This document shows, piece after piece, positions 16,193-21,024 of a stretch of DNA of 21,024 bases. Under the pieces are notes generated by a model. The model saw only the letters and a list, made by a program, of their open reading frames with translations. It was not told where the DNA came from and did not search any database. A program made the translations under genes and the position numbers. Every line of letters begins with the position of its first letter. Within the stretch, counting starts at the first letter, position 1. Source of the DNA: a virus; IMG/VR virus record IMGVR_UViG_3300025120_000699, positions 1 to 21,024 of that record; one strand, 5' to 3'.

Positions 16193-17656
16193 ATGTATCC
16201 GAATTTTAAAACGAAACCGTTTAATCATCAATTACAAGCGTTAGGTTGTAGTTGGGACAAAACAAACTTTGCCTACTTCATGGAAATGGGAACAGGTAAA
16301 TCAAAAGTATTAATTGATAATATTGCAATGCTCTATGATCAAGGACAGATCAATGCTGCAGTTGTTATTGCGCCTAAAGGTGTGTATCGCAATTGGGAGC
16401 GATTAGAAATTCCTGCGCACTTGCCCGATCACATTGAAACAAGAGTCACTACCTGGGTGGCACCAAGTTCTCGAACAAAAGAAGACAAAAAAAATATTGA
16501 GGAGTTATCTAAAAGTTTTCAAGGTCTAGATATTTTTTTAATGAACATAGAAGCGTTGTCCAACAAACCTGCTGCAGAATTTTTAGCAAGATATTTAAAC
16601 TCAACTAATAGCTTGTTATCAGTAGATGAGAGCACTACGATTAAAACACAAAATGCTAGTCGTACAAAAAATTTAGTAAGGGCTTCTCGCTTTGCAAAAT
16701 ATCGTCGAATACTCACAGGATCTCCTGTCACAAAAAATCCTTTAGATCTTTATTCTCAGTGTCAATTTTTAGATGAAGATCTACTAGGTTTTAGTTCTTA
16801 CTATGCTTATAAGGCTCGCTATGCGATCGAGGTTAAAAGACATTCCTCAACACATTCTTTCAACCATATTGTAGGCTTTCGAAACCTTGAAGAACTTTCT
16901 CAAAAACTAGGATCTTTTTCTTTTCGAGTATTGAAAGAAGATTGTCTGGACTTACCTGCAAAGATTTATTCTCCTCGACACATTGAACTAAGTAAGGAAC
17001 AAGAGAAAGTTTATAATGATCTAGCGACCTTTGCGATCACACAGTTAGAAGGAGAAACATTATCGGTTAATAATACCATGACCATGCTGCTTCGACTTCA
17101 TCAGATTACGTGTGGTTATCTGCCCACGGACGACGGAACACCGCCCGTTCCAATTAAGAATAATCGTATGGCAGAACTGTTAGATGTTTTGGAAGAAGTA
17201 GATGGCAAGGTTATTATTTGGGCGAACTATCGCTATTCTATTTTTGACATAGAAAAAAATCTACAAAAGAAGTTTGGAGAAGATAGTGTCGTGACATATT
17301 TTGGAGACACCAAAGACAAAGATAGGCAAGAAATTGTCAAAAGATTTCAGGACCCAGAAAGTCCTGTTCGTTTCTTCGTAGCAAATCAACAGACCGGTGG
17401 CTACGGACTAACGTTAACACAGGCTCACACTGTTGTGTACTACTCTAATAACTATGATTTAGAGAAAAGAATACAATCAGAAGATAGAGCACATAGAATC
17501 GGTCAAAAGAACAATGTGACTTACATTGATATAATATGTGAGAAAACAGTTGATGAAAATATCGTAAATAGCTTACGAAACAAAATTGACTTGGCCTCAC
17601 AATCGTTAGGAGAAACACTAAAAGAATGGCTAATAGAAAGCAAAAAAAAGAAATGA
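16193..17656 (+). CDS. SNF2-like superfamily 2 helicase/translocase
   Basis: A 487-residue ATP-dependent DNA translocase. Motif I is MGTGKS (32-37); motif Ia AVVIAPKGVYRNW; motif II is Asp145-Glu146-Ser-Thr, a variant of DEAH; motif III is LTGSPVTKNPLDLYSQ (from 174); motif V is QTGGYGLTLTQA and motif VI EDRAHRIGQ, both in the C-terminal lobe, with ViIWANYRYS before them. The two RecA-like lobes are complete with no accessory nuclease domain, and length is normal for compact phage SNF2 proteins. The ATG has only a weak purine-rich ribosome binding site. Its stop overlaps the next gene in ATGA. It probably remodels or unwinds DNA during replication or recombination. Such helicases occur with family A polymerases in marine phages. 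Confidence 0.92.
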   Translation: MYPNFKTKPFNHQLQALGCSWDKTNFAYFMEMGTGKSKVLIDNIAMLYDQGQINAAVVIAPKGVYRNWERLEIPAHLPDHIETRVTTWVAPSSRTKEDKKNIEELSKSFQGLDIFLMNIEALSNKPAAEFLARYLNSTNSLLSVDESTTIKTQNASRTKNLVRASRFAKYRRILTGSPVTKNPLDLYSQCQFLDEDLLGFSSYYAYKARYAIEVKRHSSTHSFNHIVGFRNLEELSQKLGSFSFRVLKEDCLDLPAKIYSPRHIELSKEQEKVYNDLATFAITQLEGETLSVNNTMTMLLRLHQITCGYLPTDDGTPPVPIKNNRMAELLDVLEEVDGKVIIWANYRYSIFDIEKNLQKKFGEDSVVTYFGDTKDKDRQEIVKRFQDPESPVRFFVANQQTGGYGLTLTQAHTVVYYSNNYDLEKRIQSEDRAHRIGQKNNVTYIDIICEKTVDENIVNSLRNKIDLASQSLGETLKEWLIESKKKK

Positions 17657-18075
17657 CATATTACTTTGCTTATGGTTCCAATATGAATCATGAGCATATG
17701 AAATATAGATGCCCTAAATCAAAGTATATAGGGGCTCATAAACTACCTGATCACGAACTTGTATTTAGAAGTGTTGCAGATGTGCAACAATCTAAGGATA
17801 GCTCTGTGGTTGGAGCTTTGTTTAAGATAACAGATGAATGTGAAAGATCTCTGGATAGATATGAGGGATATCCTAATCTTTATACAAAAAAATATCATAT
17901 GGCACAGGATGAAAATATGCCTAAAAAAATAATGTTCTATAGCATGGTAGATAAGCAATTAGTTTTTCCTCCCTCTGAAAGCTATTTAGAAACTATTATA
18001 AAAGGCTATATAGATTGCGATATACCCACAGATAATTTGGTTGAAGCTGTAAAATTTTCACAGAGGCTTGACTAA
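17653..18075 (+). CDS. Gamma-glutamylcyclotransferase-like (GGCT/AIG2 fold) protein
   Basis: A 140-residue protein beginning MTYYFAYGSNM; the YGSN signature (7-10) is the substrate-binding loop of GGCT-like enzymes. The expected general acid/base Glu is present at 71 in LDRYEGYPNLY, another family hallmark. Family members act on gamma-glutamyl amines or dipeptides and release 5-oxoproline; the phage substrate is unknown. The frame is open nine codons further upstream (ATG at 17626), but those codons lie in the helicase gene and the family motif begins right after the ATG at 17653, which overlaps the helicase stop in ATGA. It is cotranscribed with the helicase. The fold call is firm, the reaction is inference. 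Confidence 0.88.
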   Translation: MTYYFAYGSNMNHEHMKYRCPKSKYIGAHKLPDHELVFRSVADVQQSKDSSVVGALFKITDECERSLDRYEGYPNLYTKKYHMAQDENMPKKIMFYSMVDKQLVFPPSESYLETIIKGYIDCDIPTDNLVEAVKFSQRLD

Positions 18076-18095
18076 TATAGAAAACATCCTATATT
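18068..18095 (+). promoter_or_regulatory. Promoter of the ParB/RHH operon, related to the promoter at 16142
   Basis: TTGACT (18068-18073) and, 16 bases on, TATATT (18090-18095) form a promoter overlapping the end of the preceding gene. CCTATAT begins exactly 20 bases after the start of TTGAC, as at 16142. An inverted repeat AATATAG (18074-18080), eight bases, CTATATT (18089-18095) spans the spacer and -10 box. It precedes the ATG at 18131 by 35 bases. Confidence 0.62.
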
Positions 18096-18130
18096 ATTAT
18101 ATATAACTTCAGAATGAAAAAGGACAAAAA

Positions 18131-18877
18131 ATGAAAACTCAAATACACGAAACACAAAACTACAATATGTTTTCGTTAATTAACGGGAACAGACCGATTG
18201 AAAAGGATCGAGTCAAAAGACTTCAAAAAGAAATCAAACAGTTTGGTTTGAAGAACCCTATCTTAGTCACTCAAGATAAAGGTGTACTAGATGGTGGTCA
18301 CAGGCTAGAAGCTTGTGAAAATTTAGGAATACCTGTTAGGTATGTAATGGATCAAATCTACTCATCTGATAATAGAGTTTTAGATTTGATAAGAGCTATA
18401 AACAAAAATCAAAAAAATTGGACATCAGTTAATATTGGAAACTCTTACGCAGTATCCGAAGATAATGAGTTCTACAAAAGATATATGGATCTTGTAAACC
18501 TAGGAGTGTCTCACTCTTTTGTTTTACATGCCTGCACTGAATTTTCAAAAGGTAAGCCTGATGTTAAATGCACTACTAATGATTTTAAATCAGGTAATTT
18601 TACTTTACCGCTTGAGGTATATGAAATGATCAAAGGCTTAATTAAAATGTTAAAAAGTTCTGGGATGGATCCTAAGATCTGGAACAAACAATACTTTATC
18701 AGAGCCTTGATGAAACTTAGAAAAGTAAAAGAGTTTGATACGTATCGTTTCATAGAAAACTTTGAGAGATTTCCATATGAGTGGAAAGACGCATATCAAA
18801 CCATGGACAATTTAAGAAGTATTCTTCATGTTCATAATTATAGAAACAGAGATAAAGCTAAATACTTTATAGAATAG
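18131..18877 (+). CDS. ParB/Srx-domain protein
   Basis: A 248-residue protein. Residues about 12-75 form a ParB N-terminal (ParB/sulfiredoxin) domain: INGNRPIEKDRVKRLQKEI, ILVTQDKGVLDGGHRLEA with the conserved DGGHR at 54-58, and a following NLGIPV. In chromosomal ParB this domain binds CTP; in phages, relatives act as nucleases or regulators. No clear helix-turn-helix follows. The rest (about 90-248) is helical, basic and aromatic, and I do not recognise it. It has a good ribosome binding site, AAGGAC, six bases before the ATG, and leads an operon that also encodes a ribbon-helix-helix protein. It could be a DNA-binding regulator or nuclease; the sequence does not decide. Confidence 0.8.
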   Translation: MKTQIHETQNYNMFSLINGNRPIEKDRVKRLQKEIKQFGLKNPILVTQDKGVLDGGHRLEACENLGIPVRYVMDQIYSSDNRVLDLIRAINKNQKNWTSVNIGNSYAVSEDNEFYKRYMDLVNLGVSHSFVLHACTEFSKGKPDVKCTTNDFKSGNFTLPLEVYEMIKGLIKMLKSSGMDPKIWNKQYFIRALMKLRKVKEFDTYRFIENFERFPYEWKDAYQTMDNLRSILHVHNYRNRDKAKYFIE

Positions 18878-18889
18878 AAAGGAAAGATA

Positions 18890-19108
18890 ATGAGTAAGTC
18901 AAACGAATATGCTTTAGAGTATGATAATAAACTAAAAGAGTTGTATTCTAAAGTAGAAGAAGCGGTCATAGCGATCGACAAAGTAGAAGAATTAGAGGGG
19001 TTTCAACTCCTTAGAAAACAACACAAAGAAATAGACTTTGATCTTCTTAAAAAACAAACAGAAGAATTTTTAAGTTTGATTGATGATTATATTCGAGGAG
19101 AATATTAA
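18890..19108 (+). CDS. 72-residue helical acidic protein, unknown
   Basis: A small protein that looks almost wholly helical and coiled-coil-like, rich in Glu, Lys and Leu (for example LKELYSKVEEAVIAIDKVEE). It has a clear Shine-Dalgarno, GAAAGGAAAG, shortly before the ATG. It lies 12 bases after the ParB-domain gene and overlaps the next gene by one base (TAATG), so all three are one translation unit. No family is recognised; a partner or regulator of its neighbours is possible. Confidence 0.6.
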   Translation: MSKSNEYALEYDNKLKELYSKVEEAVIAIDKVEELEGFQLLRKQHKEIDFDLLKKQTEEFLSLIDDYIRGEY

Positions 19109-19263
19109 TGACAGATATAACTAAATATAAATCAATTATCGTGAGATTAGAAACACACGCTAAGTTAAAATCGCTGGCAGGGAAAGATAAAAAAATTTCA
19201 GGTATTGTTTCTCAGCTTGTTGATAAGGAATGGAAGAAAGAACACAAGAGAAGTGCTCAGTAA
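19108..19263 (+). CDS. 51-residue ribbon-helix-helix (Arc/CopG-like) DNA-binding protein
   Basis: A frame of 51 codons starting in a TAATG overlap, with GAGGAG (19095-19100) eight bases upstream as a strong ribosome binding site. Residues about 7-14 (YKSIIVRL) form the alternating strand typical of the RHH motif, followed by helix A (ETHAKLKSLAGKD) and helix B (ISGIVSQLVDKEW). This is the whole length of a minimal Arc-type repressor. RHH dimers bind short inverted repeats, and two promoter-associated repeats lie nearby (16151-16168 and 18074-18095), one of them in its own operon promoter. It is therefore a candidate autoregulator of the early block. The fold call is by pattern. Confidence 0.75.
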   Translation: MTDITKYKSIIVRLETHAKLKSLAGKDKKISGIVSQLVDKEWKKEHKRSAQ

Positions 19264-19265
19264 TG

Positions 19266-19428
19266 AAGAGAGGGGGTTCGCTCTCTCTTGATTACTGATA
19301 GCGAGAATCAGTAATTATCTCAAACGTCTACCTCCCAAATCAGATGGATGAGATCTGACTTGCTCTCGCAAGACCGACCAAGGGGGTTTTAACATAATGT
19401 CTCCGCATAGTAAGTGCTCCCTTGGTTC
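19266..19428 (+). ncRNA. Chain of hairpins: candidate structured RNA or 5' leader of the 36-residue peptide
   Basis: The 182 bases between the RHH gene and the gene at 19446 hold no credible coding frame but many inverted repeats. Hairpin 1 (19269-19288) is an 8-bp stem with two G-U pairs capped by UUCG. Hairpin 2 has ATTACTGAT (19291-19299) pairing perfectly with ATCAGTAAT (19307-19315). Hairpin 3 pairs 19336-19345 with 19353-19362, nine of ten bases. Hairpin 4 is CTTGC (19359-19363), TCTC, GCAAG (19368-19372), and competes with hairpin 3 for CTTG. Hairpin 5 pairs ACCAAGGG (19377-19384) with CCCTTGGT (19419-19426) around a 34-base loop. It ends just before the peptide's GAGGA ribosome site. 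It matches no RNA class I know. Confidence 0.5.
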
Positions 19429-19445
19429 AAAATAGAGGAAAAAAC

Positions 19446-19556
19446 ATGCAAGAATCAATGAAAGAATTAACAATTGAAGAGTTAATGGAGATAGTAAAGC
19501 TGGCTCAAAAAGAAATAGACAGAAGAACTATTAAAAAAGTCGACGATAGGAATTAA
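19446..19556 (+). CDS. 36-residue helical peptide, unknown
   Basis: A short frame with a strong ribosome binding site (GAGGA, about seven bases before the ATG). The peptide looks amphipathic and helical throughout: KELTIEELMEIVKLAQKEI then a basic stretch and KKVDDRN. No membrane segment. It follows the hairpin-rich region, which may be its leader. Its codon pattern and ribosome site make it credible despite its size. Confidence 0.5.
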   Translation: MQESMKELTIEELMEIVKLAQKEIDRRTIKKVDDRN

Positions 19557-19574
19557 TTATCTATTTAATTCCTC

Positions 19575-19615
19575 TTGACTTTTCCCTATTAATTTATCTA
19601 AAAAATATATATAAT
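19575..19615 (+). promoter_or_regulatory. Possible promoter for the gene at 19677
   Basis: TTGACT (19575-19580) is a good -35 box, but the hexamer 16-17 bases on (around 19597, TCTAAA) is poor. A perfect TATAAT lies at 19610-19615, too far from TTGACT to pair with it. The stretch is very A/T-rich (many TATA steps), so promoter activity is likely but the exact boxes are unclear. It lacks the CCTATAT element of the other two promoters. Confidence 0.35.
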
Positions 19616-19625
19616 TTTATATAAG

Positions 19626-19662
19626 AGCGGGAGTATTTCCCTGTTTTCGATCTCCCGCTTTT
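19626..19662 (+). terminator. GC-rich hairpin followed by TTTT, terminator or attenuator/leader hairpin
   Basis: AGCGGGAG (19626-19633) pairs perfectly with CTCCCGCT (19652-19659) around an 18-base loop, and the downstream arm runs into TTTT (19659-19662). It is by far the most GC-rich stem of the region. It looks like an intrinsic terminator for the regulatory operon; if the TATAAT at 19610 is a promoter, it would instead sit in the leader of the next gene and act as an attenuator or stabiliser. Confidence 0.55.
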
Positions 19663-19676
19663 ACAAGGACAACAAT

Positions 19677-19901
19677 ATGTTGAACGAGATAAAAACAAAA
19701 ATCGTCCTCGCTGTCCAACGACAACGAATGTACGATCCGGTATTGAAAGATACAGTTGACAAAGTCTTAGTGACTTTCAACGACGGGAATGTAAATGGTT
19801 ATCTTGCTGAAGAGTGGGATAGTATGTTGAGCCAAGTAGACTCAATGTTAGAGAAGGCTTTTATTATTGAACCGAAAGCTACTCGACCGCAGCTCGACTA
19901 A
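19677..19901 (+). CDS. 74-residue protein, unknown
   Basis: A small soluble protein, helical at the ends, with a central strand-rich part (KVLVTFNDGNVNGYLAEEW). Ribosome binding site AAGGAC lies about eight bases before the ATG. It follows the GC-rich hairpin and is the last plus-strand gene of this block; its stop overlaps the convergent stop of the minus-strand gene at 19898. No family is recognised. Higher GC at its 5' end than its neighbours is noticeable by eye. Confidence 0.58.
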   Translation: MLNEIKTKIVLAVQRQRMYDPVLKDTVDKVLVTFNDGNVNGYLAEEWDSMLSQVDSMLEKAFIIEPKATRPQLD

Positions 19902-20062
19902 CGCTGGCCTAGTTTTACGCCCTGATCTTTCGCTTTTTCGCAAGCACAGTCTTCGCCACAAGGACACTCGCCCTTGGATAATTTATTTTGTAATGATGCT
20001 ATATACAGATTTCTGAGTTCTGTAGGGAGCAGGGAGTCTATGTTTAGGTTATACCGTTTCAT
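19898..20062 (-). CDS. 54-residue Cys-rich small protein, unknown
   Basis: The protein has a helical N-terminal part (MKRYNLNIDSLLPTELRNLY) and a C-terminal cluster of four cysteines in ECPCGEDCACEK (C-x-C-x3-C-x-C), which could bind a metal ion, then a basic tail. The frame is open to a TTG at 20095, but the ATG complementary to 20060-20062 has AAAGG six bases upstream and is preferred. That ribosome site lies inside a hairpin (20064-20088), which may control its translation. The stop overlaps that of the convergent gene at 19901. Confidence 0.55.
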   Translation of the reverse strand: MKRYNLNIDSLLPTELRNLYIASLQNKLSKGECPCGEDCACEKAKDQGVKLGQR

Positions 20063-20063
20063 G

Positions 20064-20088
20064 CGAACCTTTAGTATATCAAAGTTCG
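20064..20088 (-). promoter_or_regulatory. Hairpin covering the ribosome binding site of the Cys-rich gene
   Basis: On the minus strand, CGAACTTT pairs with AAAGGTTCG (one bulged base) around an eight-base loop GATATACT. The second arm contains the AAAGG ribosome binding site and ends one base before the ATG (20062). If it folds in the mRNA it would hide the ribosome site; as DNA it could be an operator. Confidence 0.4.
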
Positions 20089-20131
20089 TCAACAAATTTC
20101 TACTACTAAATTAAAATAAATTACTTGACTT

Positions 20132-20638
20132 TTAAATAGAATATTCCCAACGGACTTTTGGAACTGCTGTTTGTACTTTATTTCTAGACCTGGATTTTCT
20201 TGCCCATTCGCCCCCAGTACTAATGTTCGATTGTGTCCAATTGGCAGCTTTATAGATCGTACCTAAGTGCACTGCCGTATCTTGATAGGATATTACCTTT
20301 TCTATGTCGGGAAATTTTTCTTTAATTGTTTTAATCATTTTAGAGATAACATATGTTGCTGTATTTTTAGGACAATGTTTACTTAGAGCTAGCCGACGCA
20401 GCTCTAGTAGTGTTTTATTACTTAACATTCGAGCCACAGGGGATGACCAAATGCCAACACCGACGACTGCTTCGTCTATAATAAATAAAAAACAAATATA
20501 ATTTTTAGATCGCCACACATTACTTGGATGAAGTTGAGGTAATCGAGAGTGCCATACCTCGTTTAGTTTACAAGCGACAGCTGCTGAGGTTTCTTGTATT
20601 TCTATGTTCAAGTTATTTCTTTTTTGTTCACGATCCAC
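20132..20638 (-). CDS. Mom-like GNAT-fold protein, putative DNA adenine modification
   Basis: A 168-residue protein resembling the phage Mu Mom family, which has a GNAT acetyltransferase fold and converts adenine in DNA to N6-carbamoylmethyladenine, protecting it from host restriction. Visible signatures: a strand pair VVGVGIWSSPVARM, the LELRRLALS strand, a helix with NTATYVISKMIKTIKEKFP, and ISYQDTAVHLGTIYKAANW, matching the Ser-Tyr-x-Asp and Gly-x-Ile-Tyr-x-Ala-x-Asn-(Trp/Phe) pattern of Mom relatives. Start is GTG at 20638 with a poor ribosome site and 31 bases overlap with the upstream gene, so it may begin a little later. The C-terminus is basic, fitting DNA binding. A plain acetyltransferase is the alternative. 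Confidence 0.7.
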   Translation of the reverse strand: MDREQKRNNLNIEIQETSAAVACKLNEVWHSRLPQLHPSNVWRSKNYICFLFIIDEAVVGVGIWSSPVARMLSNKTLLELRRLALSKHCPKNTATYVISKMIKTIKEKFPDIEKVISYQDTAVHLGTIYKAANWTQSNISTGGEWARKSRSRNKVQTAVPKVRWEYSI

Positions 20639-20913
20639 TGCCCGGGGATCACGGTCACCCGACCAACGTCATTGTCCATCTTATCGGACCCTATATCGGC
20701 AGCTAATAAGAGATATTCTTTTGTTTCTTTCAGGACATATCCTACTGAGAGAACTTCGGGTGGTGTAATTTTTATTGCGTCTTTCAAACTATGCCACCCT
20801 GATTCCATTTCATAAGCGTCTAGCCATTTGACTTCATACAGTTTTGACCGGGGACTAGCTTCAAGCTGTCCGCTATCTCGTTGCTTCGGTCGTTTTTTAT
20901 CTGAGAGAACCAT
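20608..20913 (-). CDS. SH3-like small phage protein, unknown function
   Basis: A 101-residue protein. Residues about 25-100 match a small beta-barrel pattern I know from many phage hypotheticals: LYEVKWLDA, GWHSLKDA, a PPEVLSVGYVLKET strand pair, YLLLAADI and VTVIPGQWIV. The first ~24 residues are basic and unlike the rest, and lie in the overlap with the upstream gene, so they may be poorly constrained or the start may differ. GAGGG precedes the ATG very closely. It overlaps the Mom-like gene by 31 bases, implying cotranslation. Function is unknown; proximity suggests it works early with the Mom-like protein. Confidence 0.62.
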   Translation of the reverse strand: MVLSDKKRPKQRDSGQLEASPRSKLYEVKWLDAYEMESGWHSLKDAIKITPPEVLSVGYVLKETKEYLLLAADIGSDKMDNDVGRVTVIPGQWIVNKKEIT

Positions 20914-21024
20914 CCCTCAACCCCTTTACAGATGTTATATGTTTTAAGTCCATGATGCGCAAATCCATCTAAAGCAGCTTGCTTTACAGACTCCAAAGAT
21001 ACATCATCTCCGACCATCATGCCA
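20820..21024 (-). CDS. C-terminal part of a gene cut by the window edge, unknown
   Basis: An open minus-strand frame of at least 66 codons reaching the window edge. Two adjacent ATGs (complement of 21018-21020 and 21015-21017) could be the start, but the frame stays open to the last bases, so it may be the end of a longer protein. It reads MVGDDVSLESVKQAALDGF, then KTYNICKGVEGWFSQI, then a basic tail. I do not recognise it. Its last 94 bases overlap the start of the SH3-like gene. Confidence 0.45.
   Translation of the reverse strand, partial: GMMVGDDVSLESVKQAALDGFAHHGLKTYNICKGVEGWFSQIKNDRSNEIADSLKLVPGQNCMKSNG

Noticed and set aside
19266-19428. Match of the hairpin region to a tRNA, tmRNA, hammerhead, twister or glutamine (downstream-peptide) riboswitch
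   Set aside because: No acceptor/T-arm layout, no CUGAUGA...GAAA core and no other conserved core of these classes could be found by eye.
19397-19435. 12-codon leader peptide inside the loop of hairpin 5
   Set aside because: Its ribosome site is distant and weak, and the frame is so short that chance explains it.
20125-20152. TTGACT on the plus strand near 20125 as a promoter like those at 16142 and 18068
   Set aside because: No -10 box or CCTATAT element at the right distance, and it would fire against the minus-strand Mom-like gene.
1-21024. Integrase, attachment site, CRISPR array, insertion sequence or tRNA
   Set aside because: None of the characteristic protein motifs, direct-repeat arrays, terminal repeats or cloverleaf patterns was seen on either strand.

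Overview
This 21 kb window is part of a lytic-type tailed-phage genome, A+T-rich and gene-dense, with almost no intergenic space. The gene families (a family A DNA polymerase with Leu at the Pol I 762 position, a TOTE/AEP-type primase, UvrD-like and SNF2-like helicases, a T4-type lysozyme and very large glycine- and alanine-rich virion proteins) point to the marine podovirus or small siphovirus world that includes HTVC010P-like pelagiphages and uncultured ocean viruses. That placement is inference from protein resemblance. No integrase, tRNA, CRISPR array or insertion sequence was seen.

Layout. (1) 1-8810, plus strand: a late cassette of tightly coupled virion genes (six proteins, including one of 1338 residues that is probably ejected with the DNA), a 33-residue peptide and a GH24 endolysin. 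(2) 8807-15896, minus strand: the replication cassette. In transcription order it holds an unknown 107-residue protein, an unknown coiled-coil protein, an SSB-like protein, a primase, a UvrD-like helicase, DNA polymerase I with 3'-5' exonuclease, and two small unknowns. The late and replication cassettes converge at 8807-8810, where their stop codons overlap. (3) 15950-19901, plus strand: an early/regulatory block with a small Cys protein, an SNF2-like helicase, a gamma-glutamylcyclotransferase-like protein, a ParB-domain protein, a ribbon-helix-helix regulator, several tiny proteins and a hairpin-rich non-coding stretch. (4) 19898-21024, minus strand: a Cys-rich small protein, a Mom-like (GNAT-fold) putative DNA-modification protein, an SH3-like small protein and a gene cut by the window edge.

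How it works together. The replication block supplies primer synthesis, strand coating, unwinding and polymerisation, but has no gp4/DnaB-type replicative helicase, so the SF1 and SNF2 helicases are the candidates for that role. Two plus-strand promoters (16142 and 18068) share a TTGAC-N15-CCTATAT layout and carry inverted repeats. The second drives the operon that encodes the ribbon-helix-helix protein, so autoregulation is plausible. The Mom-like protein would protect phage DNA from restriction.

Most unusual points: the Walker A motif of the UvrD-like helicase lies upstream of every ATG/GTG/TTG codon in its frame, implying an AUU start or another non-standard mechanism; a 160-nt chain of hairpins with two mutually exclusive pairings lies between the regulator and a 36-residue peptide; and both the SSB-like protein and the primase end in the same Ile-Pro-Phe tail typical of SSB. 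Five coding regions too short or mis-started for simple ORF calling were found by reading the sequence (8251-8352, 8807-8983, 19108-19263, 19446-19556 and the helicase N-terminus).
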